Below are positions 1-7,445 of a DNA stretch of 37,234 nt, piece after piece. Positions within the stretch are counted from its first letter, which is position 1, and each line of letters opens with the position of its first letter. This DNA comes from JARRON01 sp037383845 (lineage in GTDB: Bacteria > Pseudomonadota > Gammaproteobacteria > Steroidobacterales > XN24). Below the pieces are notes generated by a model that made no database searches, was not told where the DNA came from, and saw only the letters and a list, made by a program, of their open reading frames with translations. The position numbers were made by a program, and so were the translations under genes. The stretch is from contig JARRON010000039.1 in assembly GCA_037383845.1 (NCBI GenBank), positions 1 to 37,234 on the forward strand, read 5' to 3'.

Positions 1-377
<377 letters not shown>

Positions 378-381
378 ATAA

Positions 382-424
382 CACCCAAGCATTCTGGGTG
401 CTGGATCTCCGGCGTTGCCGGAGA
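382..424 (+). other. 23S-5S spacer processing hairpins
   Basis: Two stem-loops lie in the 143-bp spacer between 23S and 5S. One pairs CACCCA (382-387) with TGGGTG (395-400). The other pairs TCTCCGG (406-412) with CCGGAGA (418-424). Their place just after the 23S end suits rRNA processing or antitermination, but that role is inferred. No tRNA is present in this spacer. Confidence 0.5.
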
Positions 425-520
425 GACTTGAGAATGCGTCGCCTGGATGGCGAAAACGTCAAAACTTTCCGATTTCGCGGCGCCACGCTTTGACGGCGGG
501 GCGCGTAACGTGAACCAGTT

Positions 521-640
521 TGCCTGGCGGCAATAGCGAGCGGGAACCACCCGATCCCATCCCGAACTCGGAAGTGAAAACGCTCAGCGCCGATGGTAGT
601 GTGGGGGCTCCTCCATGTGAGAGTAGGTCACTGCCAGGCA
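521..640 (+). rRNA. 5S ribosomal RNA
   Basis: This is a complete 120-nt 5S rRNA. The 5' end TGCCTGGCGG pairs with the 3' end CTGCCAGGCA, forming helix I. The internal CCCGAACTCGGAAGTGAAA and GCGCCGATGGTAGTGTGG are the conserved loop and helix sequences of gammaproteobacterial 5S. It is followed at once by a strong terminator, so it is the last gene of this rRNA operon. Confidence 0.97.
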
Positions 641-684
641 CCTCATAAAACCCCCGGTCTCGAGAGAGGCCGGGGGTTTTTCTT
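622..684 (+). repeat. 63-bp direct repeat, copy 1 (5S tail plus terminator)
   Basis: This copy covers the last 19 nt of the 5S gene and the terminator. It is identical, base for base, to 798-860. Copy 1 is the functional context because it continues a full 5S gene. Confidence 0.95.
647..684 (+). terminator. Rho-independent terminator of the rRNA operon
   Basis: An 11-bp stem AAAACCCCCGG / CCGGGGGTTTT, with an inner TCTC/GAGA pairing, is followed by a T-rich run. It starts 7 nt after the 5S end. Confidence 0.93.
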
Positions 685-690
685 TGAACA

Positions 691-811
691 GGCAGTGGCC
701 TACTCGAACGCAGTGACAAAATCGCCGGGAGCGATTTTGAACGTCGGCGCATGAGCGCCGGCGGCCCGCAGGGCGTAGGGCAGGATGCACGAAGTAAAGT
801 AGGTCACTGCC
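691..811. repeat. 121-bp element with inverted ends resembling the 5S tail
   Basis: The left end GGCAGTGGCCTACT is the inverted copy, with one mismatch, of the right end AGTAGGTCACTGCC. Inside are two further hairpins: AAAATCGC/GCGATTTT (718-738) and CGGCGC/GCGCCG (745-760). The whole segment could fold as a branched structure. It has no convincing gene. It looks like a small folded intergenic repeat (MITE- or REP-like) lodged next to, and sharing its ends with, the 5S tail. Whether it recurs elsewhere in the genome cannot be seen from here. Confidence 0.5.
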
Positions 812-860
812 AGGCACCTCATAAAACCCCCGGTCTCGAGAGAGGCCGGGGGTTTTTCTT
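798..860 (+). repeat. 63-bp direct repeat, copy 2 (5S remnant plus terminator)
   Basis: This is a perfect second copy of 622-684. It contains only the last 19 nt of a 5S gene followed by the terminator, so it is a remnant rather than a second 5S gene. Confidence 0.93.
823..860 (+). terminator. Second copy of the rRNA terminator
   Basis: The same stem and T-run as at 647-684 lie within repeat copy 2. Its 3' side also lies downstream of the minus-strand regulator that ends at 897, so the hairpin could stop transcription from both sides. Confidence 0.8.
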
Positions 861-896
861 GTGCGGAATCCAGACCGGCTGGAAGCCCGGCCTCCG

Positions 897-2129
897 CTAC
901 CGCGACGGCGGGCAGCCTTCGTAGTCGCCGATACGCTCCCTCAGCGCCCTGCACAGTGACTGTGCCTCGGCTTCCTGGCCGCTGGCCGCCAGCAACCGCG
1001 CCAGTCGCACCGTGGCGCCCGGGTCGTATGGCTCGGCAGCAAGGACCCGTCGATACCAGAGCTCGGCTTCGGCTCGCTCGTCCAGCTTCTCGTAGGTCTC
1101 ACCGATCAGTACGCCCAGGGCAGCCTGCCAGGGACCGACTCGCTGGGGCTCGTACTGGTACGCGCGCTCCATGGAAGCGTAGGCCTGTTCGAAGCGTCTC
1201 ACGGCGCCCTCGGCATCGCCCCGGATCGACTTGATCTCCCCCAGGTTGATGAGTGCAGGCCAGGCGTTGCCATCGATAGCGATGACCTGCTCGTAGATCT
1301 TTGCGCCCCGGTCGAGGTCGCCTTGCGCAGTGCAGGCGGCGCGCTCGGCCACGGCAACAGCCCGGGCCAGGGCCGCGCCGCCTTCCGGGGTCCGGGTGAG
1401 GCCACGGTCCAGTGCCTCGGACAGGGAGCTTGCCCCTTTGCCGCCGGAGCCCGGCGGGAAGGGCCAGCGCACTACGCGCTGCACCAGGGCGTTCGCCAGC
1501 CCCGCCAGCGCCGCGGGATTGTCCGGCGCCTCGGCCAGGACCCGCTCGTACAGACCGATAGCCGCCTCGTTGTCCGCCCGCGTGAAGCGCATGTATAGAT
1601 CGTCGGCCCGGGCCACCTGGCGGGCGTGGGCATCCATGCCATGGGTGGCCGCGTCATCCGGGGGCGGCGGCCTGAGGGCAAACCACAGAAGCGCCACGGC
1701 GATCGCAAGCCCCGCGAGGACGAGCGCGGGGCCGAGGCGCCGCGCGGGGAGTGTCGGCGCGCCCGTGGTTCCGAGCGGTGAGACGGTAGGGATGAGCCGG
1801 TATCCCCGCCGCGGCAGCGTCTCGATATAGCGGGGAGACTGCACGGAATCGCCCAGCGCCCGGCGCAGTCGCGAAACGGCGCGTGCGACCGTATCCTCCC
1901 CGACGACAACGTCCGGCCACAGCGCCGACTCGATGACCTCCCGGGAAAACACCCGGCCGGGGGCGGACGCCAGCAGCGTCAGCAGCGCCATGAGGCGGGG
2001 CTCAAGGGAAGCCTCGGTGTCGCCCTGCCGGATGCGGCCGGTCTCGGGTTCCACTCGCCAGGCGCCCAGAAGAAACGGCGGCGTGTCCCGGGCGGGCTGG
2101 CGGGGGCTGCGGGACGTGTCTGCTGGCAT
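897..2129 (-). CDS. CadC/ToxR-like winged-helix regulator with membrane anchor and TPR-type C-terminus
   Basis: This is a predicted inner-membrane transcription regulator of 410 residues. The N-terminal ~110 residues form an OmpR/PhoB-type DNA-binding domain, with LLASAPGRVFSREVIE, then SRLRRALGD and the recognition wing LPRRGYRL. A transmembrane segment (LVLAGLAIAVALLWFAL) follows near residue 140. The rest is alanine-rich helical repeats in the tetratricopeptide style (NPAALAGLANAL, WPALINLGEIKSIRGD, ALGVLIGETYEKLDERAEAE). This plan is that of CadC/ToxR one-component regulators, where the periplasmic part senses a signal. The start is the ATG at 2129; a longer frame reaches 2210, but the extra residues are not domain-like and no good ribosome site precedes either start. 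It diverges from the S41 gene at 2265, a possible target. Confidence 0.88.
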   Translation of the reverse strand: MPADTSRSPRQPARDTPPFLLGAWRVEPETGRIRQGDTEASLEPRLMALLTLLASAPGRVFSREVIESALWPDVVVGEDTVARAVSRLRRALGDSVQSPRYIETLPRRGYRLIPTVSPLGTTGAPTLPARRLGPALVLAGLAIAVALLWFALRPPPPDDAATHGMDAHARQVARADDLYMRFTRADNEAAIGLYERVLAEAPDNPAALAGLANALVQRVVRWPFPPGSGGKGASSLSEALDRGLTRTPEGGAALARAVAVAERAACTAQGDLDRGAKIYEQVIAIDGNAWPALINLGEIKSIRGDAEGAVRRFEQAYASMERAYQYEPQRVGPWQAALGVLIGETYEKLDERAEAELWYRRVLAAEPYDPGATVRLARLLAASGQEAEAQSLCRALRERIGDYEGCPPSR

Positions 2130-2264
2130 TGGACAATTTTCGCATAACAGCCTGATTTTGCTGAACGTCAGGATTTGGTCAGGAAAAAAGGACCGCTCTG
2201 TCATGGCCACGGCCGGCGCGGACCATTTGAATAACGGCTTTCCGCAAACACAGGGACCGGTCCG

Positions 2265-3743
2265 ATGACCCAGCCGTATCGCATACTCGCCCCGCTAGTG
2301 CTGCTGCTCGGCGCGCTTTTCAGTCTGCCCGTGCCGGCCAGCGAAGAGACGGACTGGACCGAGGCGATCCCCGCCGACGTCGTCCGGGAAGATTTCGCGG
2401 CCCTGTACGAGAGCCTCCAGAGCGCCCACGCGGACCTGTTCGCGCAGCGCAGCCGCGCCGAGTACGATGCCCGCTATCGGGCGACTCTGGCGACGTTGAT
2501 CACCCCGATGACCCGCTTCGAGGTCCAGGTCGCTTTCCAGGAGTTCGTCGCTTTCGGCAACGTGGCCCACGCGCGCATCGCGTTCCCCGAGGCGGCTTAC
2601 GAAGCGTTCCGGGAGCAGGGCGGGCGCACGTTCCCCGTCTTCCCGCGCTTCGTGGACGGCAGAGCGTACGTGGGTGACAACTACTCGCGCGATGCGCGCA
2701 TCCGGGCCGGCGACGAAATCGTCGCCATCAATGGTGTACCTATGGGCGACTGGCTGGCGCGGACGGCGAAACACGTCTCGGCGGACACGCCCTACATCGC
2801 GCACTCACTGCTCGAGTTCACTTTCCCGCGATACCTTTGGCTCGAGCTGGGCGAGGTGGAGGACTTCACGCTGACCCTGGGCCGCGACGGCCGGTTGATC
2901 GAATTCACCATCGACGCGACCAGCCGGGACGCCCAGCGCGCGGCTGCGGCCGCCCTCCCGGAGAGCTTCGTCCTCGACGGCAGCGACCGGACGTTCCGGA
3001 TGATCGACGAAAGGATCGGCTACCTGCGGCCGGGTCCGTTTTACAGCGTGGAAGACCCGGCCCGGCCGTGGGACAACGCAGCATTCGTGGCGTTCATCGA
3101 CAGTGCCTTCGACCGCTTCGTCACCGCCCGCGCAACCGACCTGATCATCGACCTGCGACACAACCCGGGCGGGGACAACTCGTTCAGCGACGCAATGATC
3201 GCCTGGTTTGCCGACGTGCCGTTCCGGTTCTGCTCCGCGTTCATTATTCGCTCTAGCGATGAGGCGGCGGCTTCCAACGCCGCGCGGCTGGCCCAGCATC
3301 CGGATGCGACGCACAGTACTTCCGCGCTGCTTGCGCGTCAGTACGCAAACATGCCGCGGGGCGAGACCTTCGAGTTCGATATTCCCTTCTCGGAGCCCAG
3401 GGAAGGCCCCAGGTTCGAAGGGCGGGTGTATGTGCTGATCGACAGGCATTCATACTCCAACGCGGTCACCGTGGCGGCCATCATCCAGGATTACGAATTC
3501 GGCATCGTGGCCGGCGAAAAGACCTCGGACATGGCAACGACCTATGGGGCCATGGAAACGTTCCGGCTGCCGAACACCGGCATCGAGGTTGGCTTCCCCA
3601 AGGCCCACATCGTTCGTCCGTCGGGTGATACGCGACCCGACGGCGTGACGCCGGACTGGACTATCCCCACGCCGACGGTTGCCGGCCCGGACGATGTGGT
3701 ACTTGCCGACCTGGTGGCGCGGATCCGAAGCCGAGATGAGTAG
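2265..3743 (+). CDS. S41-family peptidase-like secreted protein
   Basis: A 492-residue exported protein with a signal peptide (LAPLVLLLGALFSLPVPAS, cut near residue 25). A PDZ-like segment (AGDEIVAINGVPMGDW) lies near residues 145-165. The S41 (tail-specific protease/tricorn) core follows: DLIIDLRHNPGGDN, then DRHSYSNAV with the presumed nucleophile Ser398. The Tsp family uses a Ser/Lys pair with the Lys 25 residues after the Ser. Here that place is Met423 in GEKTSDMATTYG, and the nearest Lys is 419, so either the mechanism differs or the protein is a divergent subgroup. It probably acts in the periplasm; the substrate is unknown. It is transcribed away from the CadC-like regulator, with 135 bp between their starts. 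Confidence 0.88.
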   Translation: MTQPYRILAPLVLLLGALFSLPVPASEETDWTEAIPADVVREDFAALYESLQSAHADLFAQRSRAEYDARYRATLATLITPMTRFEVQVAFQEFVAFGNVAHARIAFPEAAYEAFREQGGRTFPVFPRFVDGRAYVGDNYSRDARIRAGDEIVAINGVPMGDWLARTAKHVSADTPYIAHSLLEFTFPRYLWLELGEVEDFTLTLGRDGRLIEFTIDATSRDAQRAAAAALPESFVLDGSDRTFRMIDERIGYLRPGPFYSVEDPARPWDNAAFVAFIDSAFDRFVTARATDLIIDLRHNPGGDNSFSDAMIAWFADVPFRFCSAFIIRSSDEAAASNAARLAQHPDATHSTSALLARQYANMPRGETFEFDIPFSEPREGPRFEGRVYVLIDRHSYSNAVTVAAIIQDYEFGIVAGEKTSDMATTYGAMETFRLPNTGIEVGFPKAHIVRPSGDTRPDGVTPDWTIPTPTVAGPDDVVLADLVARIRSRDE

Positions 3744-5917
3744 CCGTCCGACCGGGAGGCCAGGGCCGGATGGAGGCATTCCCCCAGTAGCGTGAACGCC
3801 GGCCTGTCCCCGCGGAGATAGCCGGTCTCGATGACCCGTGTCGTGTCCCCCGGGCGCACGGCGGCCAGCGCCCGGCGGTACACGTCGATGCGGTCCCGGC
3901 CCAGGCCATGGAATTTGCGCGCGGCGAGTGCGCCGGCCAGGTCCAGGGCTGTCTCCAGGGCGGGCGGAAACCGCCCGGGTACGTAGCCCTTGGCCGATGC
4001 CACCTGGGCCTCGGGCAGCCCTTTTGCATGCAGGCTCTTTAGCGCCTCCAGGGCCATGCCGATGGCCCCGATCGTGGCATCCGTGCGGGTTAAGGAGAAG
4101 ACAGCACGCGCCCCGGGTGCCAGCGGAGCGGCCCGGCGCACGCTACCGGGGCGGCGCCGTGTGCCACAATCGGCCCCATGAACCGGCCCCTGATGACTGG
4201 TGTCGCGGCGGTCTTGCTGGCCGCGTGCAGCACCCCCGGGACGGAGGAACTCGGCGTCCTGGATGTCGGTCCGCCGCCACCGCCGCTCCAGCAGGCCGTG
4301 CTCGCGGAAATCGACGGCAAGCGGGTGAAGACCGGGCTGTCCTGGAACCGTTTTGTCCTCCACGCCGGGACCCACAGCCTGGTCTTCGTGGACCCTGCAA
4401 CCGGGTTCCCGCCCGACGACGAGCGGGCGGAGCTTCCCAGGTTCTCGATCCACGTGGAGGCGGGCCAGGTCTACTTCCTCGCGCTGGAACCGAGAGCGAA
4501 GTATCACGTCCTGGATATCCTGGCCGATTCCCCGGTGAGCGTCGCGGTCGTTCTGGATGATGACTACCACGTAGCGCTTCCCGGACCTGCTTAGTACCAG
4601 GCCTGCCACCGCCGCAACGTCGTCCAGCCGTCCGGTCTTCAGGTGCATCCGCCCGGACATGTCGCCGCCGGACCGGCGCCGCATGGTGCCATCCACCGCC
4701 GAAATGGGCATGGACGACACGAGCTCCGGCATGTACTCGTGGTCCCAGGCGTCCAGCAGCATCCGCCCGAGGCTCCGGGCGGCGATGCGGGTCTTCCGGG
4801 AAAGGCCCGCGCCGTTATCCAGATACAGTTCCGGGAACGACAGGCCCCGTGCGGCCAGCCACTGGTCCACCGCTTTCCGTCCCTTCTCCGGCGTGCCCGG
4901 GGCTTCGAAACCCTCGGCGCCGATGGTAAGCAACAGCTGCCGCGTCATGGCGTTGTTGCTCCACTTGTTGATCTGGCGGACGACGTCGCCGAGGGGCACG
5001 GAGTAATACCGGTGAAGCGGCTCCGCCGTTTCGGGGACCGGCGCCAGTCGCAGGCCGCCTTCGAGGCTACCGCCCAGTTCGTCCCACAGGGCGGCGAAGA
5101 CGGCGTGGGCGAACTCCGGGGCCGGCAGCACGGCCCGGTACAGCGCGTACTCGGCGCACCCGGTGGGAAAACGGCCGGACAGCACCACGCGGCGGCCGGC
5201 GAAGCCTTCCGGGACGTCGAAGGCGACACCCCGCTGGAAGCCTGCGCACGCGCCCTTTTTCGAGCGGATGTCGTTCTCGATGACGAACCGGGCCATGGGC
5301 GGATCGGCGTACACCTTCACCCCGCCGTCTCCGGTTCGCTGGATGTCGAAGCGGGCTGTACCGAAATTTACCAGCAGCGCGTCCGGGGGCACGTTGTAGG
5401 AGCGATAGCGCTGGCCGTCGAAGTCCCCCGGATCCTCGGGAGGGATCTGGAAATAGGTGTTGTCGATCACCAGGTCACCGCGGATATCGCGCAGCCCCTT
5501 GCGCCGGAGCTCCCGCAGGAAGGTCCAGAATCGCTCTACCGTCAGGAAGGGGTCTCCGGTGCCTCGCAGGTACAAGTCGCCGTTCAGCGTACCGTCTTCC
5601 AGGGCGCCGGTGGTCCAGGCCTCGGTTTCCCAGCGATAGGCAGGGCCCAGCAGGTCCAGGGCCGCATAGGTGGTCAGCAGCTTGATCACCGACGCCGGGC
5701 GGCGCGGCGTCCCGGCGTTGATCTCCAGCGTGGGTTCCGTCTCGTCGACGGCCTGTACGAACACGCTCAGTCCGTCGCCGGACAGGCCATGGTTTCTCAG
5801 CGCCTCGCGAATCGGCGTCGGCAGCACGCTCGCGCCGGCGGGTCCGTCGACGGCGGGAAGCCCCGCCAGGGGCAACAGGCAGGCGACCAGGACAAAGAGG
5901 CGCTTGGAGAGGCTCAC
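3542..5917 (-). CDS. dacB: D-Ala-D-Ala carboxypeptidase/endopeptidase (PBP4 type) with abnormal read-through C-terminus
   Basis: This is a periplasmic penicillin-binding protein that trims or cleaves peptidoglycan cross-links. It has a signal peptide (LFVLVACLLPLAGLPAVDG) and the three active-site motifs: SVIK (Ser76/Lys79), SNN in NKWSNNAMTRQL, and KTG in MHLKTGRLDD. The similarity ends at about residue 476 (QDIQDVILRSRF, near base 4490), the usual length of the family. No stop codon follows. The frame stays open through the antisense of the lipoprotein gene, then through an M16-peptidase remnant, and on into the antisense of the S41 gene, for 791 codons in all. The genuine gene is therefore about 4490-5917, and its original stop seems to have been lost. 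The start is GTG at 5917, which gives a clean signal peptide. Confidence 0.85.
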   Translation of the reverse strand: MSLSKRLFVLVACLLPLAGLPAVDGPAGASVLPTPIREALRNHGLSGDGLSVFVQAVDETEPTLEINAGTPRRPASVIKLLTTYAALDLLGPAYRWETEAWTTGALEDGTLNGDLYLRGTGDPFLTVERFWTFLRELRRKGLRDIRGDLVIDNTYFQIPPEDPGDFDGQRYRSYNVPPDALLVNFGTARFDIQRTGDGGVKVYADPPMARFVIENDIRSKKGACAGFQRGVAFDVPEGFAGRRVVLSGRFPTGCAEYALYRAVLPAPEFAHAVFAALWDELGGSLEGGLRLAPVPETAEPLHRYYSVPLGDVVRQINKWSNNAMTRQLLLTIGAEGFEAPGTPEKGRKAVDQWLAARGLSFPELYLDNGAGLSRKTRIAARSLGRMLLDAWDHEYMPELVSSMPISAVDGTMRRRSGGDMSGRMHLKTGRLDDVAAVAGLVLSRSGKRYVVVIIQNDRDAHRGIGQDIQDVILRSRFQREEVDLARLHVDREPGKLRPLVVGREPGCRVHEDQAVGPGVEDKTVPGQPGLHPLAVDFREHGLLERRWRRTDIQDAEFLRPGGAARGQQDRRDTSHQGPVHGADCGTRRRPGSVRRAAPLAPGARAVFSLTRTDATIGAIGMALEALKSLHAKGLPEAQVASAKGYVPGRFPPALETALDLAGALAARKFHGLGRDRIDVYRRALAAVRPGDTTRVIETGYLRGDRPAFTLLGECLHPALASRSDGYSSRLRIRATRSASTTSSGPATVGVGIVQSGVTPSGRVSPDGRTMWALGKPTSMPVFGSRNVSMAP
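3744..4130 (-). pseudogene. Remnant of an M16 (insulinase-like) peptidase, C-terminal part
   Basis: On the minus strand, in the same frame as dacB, about 125 residues resemble the C-terminal domain of M16 zinc peptidases. Visible pieces are FSLTRTDATIGAIGMALEAL, KGLPEAQVASAKGYV, FPPALETALDLAGALA and RPAFTLLGECLHP. The N-terminal half with the HxxEH metal site is missing, there is no start codon of its own, and the 3' end runs into the antisense of the S41 gene without a stop. I read it as a truncated leftover, either from genome decay or from a misjoined assembly. Confidence 0.6.
4178..4594 (+). CDS. Small putative lipoprotein
   Basis: A 138-residue protein with a lipoprotein signal: MNRPLMTGVAAVLLAAC, with Cys17 in an LLAAC lipobox. 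The mature part looks like a small beta-sandwich: LAEIDGKRVKTGLSWNRFVL, then AGTHSLVFVDPATG and IHVEAGQVYFLALEPRAKYH. It is probably anchored in the outer or inner membrane; the function is unknown. The last ~35 codons (from about 4490) lie opposite the conserved end of dacB, so the natural C-terminus may have been replaced by antisense dacB sequence. No strong ribosome site is visible before the ATG. Confidence 0.65.
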   Translation: MNRPLMTGVAAVLLAACSTPGTEELGVLDVGPPPPPLQQAVLAEIDGKRVKTGLSWNRFVLHAGTHSLVFVDPATGFPPDDERAELPRFSIHVEAGQVYFLALEPRAKYHVLDILADSPVSVAVVLDDDYHVALPGPA

Positions 5918-6091
5918 GGCCGCGGGAGTATATCAATGCGCCGAAGGCTGCCGGAGGGGCCGGCGGGCGGCGTCGCGAGCTTGGAGGGGGCCGGGGGAAT
6001 TTGATATAACCGCGGGGCTTTTTTTGTCCCCATGCCGGTGCCGAATCCGCGCGCCGGTGCCTGCCGAAAGTTCTAGGTGAGTTCATCGACC

Positions 6092-6649
6092 ATGGCAGAT
6101 TCTCTCTTCCAGAGAGTTGCATCCGGCGACAACGATGCCGTCAAGGAAGTCATGGACCGGTTTGGCGGCCTCGTCTGGTCGCTGGCAAGGCGGTCCTGCT
6201 TCAACCCGGCCGACGCCGAAGACGCCACCCAGGAAATCTTCCTGGACCTCTGGAAGAGCGCGAATCGCTACGATCCGTCGAAGGGCTCGGAGACCCTGTT
6301 TGTCGCGATGATTGCGCGACGGCGTCTCATTGACCGGATTCGCAAGCAGGGTCGGGAGCCCCGGATGGAAGACGTGTCTGATCCCGGATTCGAGGCCGCC
6401 GCCGCGGAGGAGGGCGACTCCGAGACTTACACCGAAGCCACCCTTGCGGCCAAGGCGGTGGCGACGCTCAAGCCGGCGCAGAAGAAAGTGCTGGAAATGG
6501 GCCTGCTCCGGGGAATGAGTCACAGCGAGATTGCCGATGCCACCGGCATGCCGCTGGGCACGGTCAAGACCCAGATGCGTCGCGGGCTCATCCGGGTCAG
6601 GGAAATGATGCAGGTCGGCCAGCTGGCAGGTTCGGGGGAGACGGAATAG
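6092..6649 (+). CDS. ECF-type RNA polymerase sigma factor
   Basis: A 185-residue group-4 sigma factor. Region 2 is DAEDATQEIFLDLWKSANRY followed by FVAMIARRRLIDRIRKQGR, which binds core polymerase and the -10 element. Region 4 is LKPAQKKVLEMGLLRGMSHS followed by EIADATGMPLGTVKTQMRRG, the helix-turn-helix that reads the -35 element. The pairing with an RskA-like anti-sigma gene directly downstream suggests the SigK-like class. The ATG at 6092 sits after AGGTGA at 6075-6080; an in-frame GTG at 6077 is the alternative. The stop overlaps the next gene's GTG by one base, so the two are co-translated. The gene diverges from dacB. Confidence 0.92.
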   Translation: MADSLFQRVASGDNDAVKEVMDRFGGLVWSLARRSCFNPADAEDATQEIFLDLWKSANRYDPSKGSETLFVAMIARRRLIDRIRKQGREPRMEDVSDPGFEAAAAEEGDSETYTEATLAAKAVATLKPAQKKVLEMGLLRGMSHSEIADATGMPLGTVKTQMRRGLIRVREMMQVGQLAGSGETE

Positions 6650-7390
6650 TGGCTGCGGCGTTTCTCGAGGACGAGCGCGTCGCCGAATTGCTGACGGACA
6701 AGGCCATCGAGGGACTCGATCCCGAGGCGCGAAGTCCGCCCTGGCAGCAACGTCACGCCCCTGCCGGTGGCGCAGCCGCGCTCCCCGGCCCGCTGGGCCG
6801 GTTGGTTTGCCGCGGCGGCGTCGCTTCTGCTTGCGGTCGCCGGCTGGTGGCGGGCCGAGTCGCTGGACGGCGAGACGGCAAGGCTGGCCGAGGCGCAGCA
6901 GGAAATGGCCGGCGAGCTGGAAGCGCTTCGTGCAGAGCTGGCGCAGAAGGAGCGGCAGCTCGAGGTCCTGACGCCGCCGGACGCAGCACAGCTGGCGTCC
7001 GCTCGCGCGGAACTGGCATCGGACCCGGAGAGCGTATCCTGGTCCTGGGCCACCACCGACGATCCCACCGCCGCGGGTGCCACCGGCGACGTGGTGTGGA
7101 ACAGCAAGGCCCAGGAGGGCTACATGCGCTTCCGGGGCCTTGCTGCCAATAATCCCGGCGAGCAGCAGTACCAGCTGTGGATTTTCGACGCCAGCCGGGA
7201 CGATCGCTTCCCGGTGGATGGCGGAGTGTTCGACGTGCCGGCCGGGGCCGACGAGGTCATCGTGCCCATCCGGGCGAAGCTGCCGGTCGACCAGCCGGCC
7301 CTGTTTGCCGTGACAGTGGAGCAGCCCGGCGGCGTGGTGGTTTCCTCCCGGGAGCGCATCTCCGTTCTGGCCCAGCCGCCCGGGGCTTGA
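6649..7390 (+). pseudogene. RskA-type anti-sigma factor, frame broken by an internal deletion
   Basis: The gene would hold the upstream sigma factor at the membrane. Frame 1, from GTG 6649, gives a typical anti-sigma N-terminus (DERVAELLTDKAIEGLDPEA). It then loses sense after about 6730. From about 6750 the second frame gives the rest: a transmembrane helix (WAGWFAAAASLLLAVAGWW), a coiled coil (AEAQQEMAGELEALRAELAQ) and the RskA periplasmic domain (EGYMRFRGLAANNPGEQQYQ, then LWIFDAS, VDGGVFDVPAG). The total length is not a multiple of three, and the usual ~40-50 residues between N-domain and helix are missing. So it is a deletion with frameshift around 6725-6755, real or an assembly error. 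Confidence 0.8.
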
Positions 7391-7445
7391 GTATCTTCCG
7401 GGGTTCCCTCGTGCCCGCCGGCCCGGCGCCGGTAAACTCCGGGTC

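Noticed and set aside
798..816. A second 5S rRNA gene
   Set aside because: Only the last 19 nt of 5S are present, so it is a remnant within a duplicated terminator segment.
4643..6004. A 453-codon plus-strand frame opposite dacB
   Set aside because: dacB has signal peptide and all three active-site motifs; this frame has none and is its shadow.
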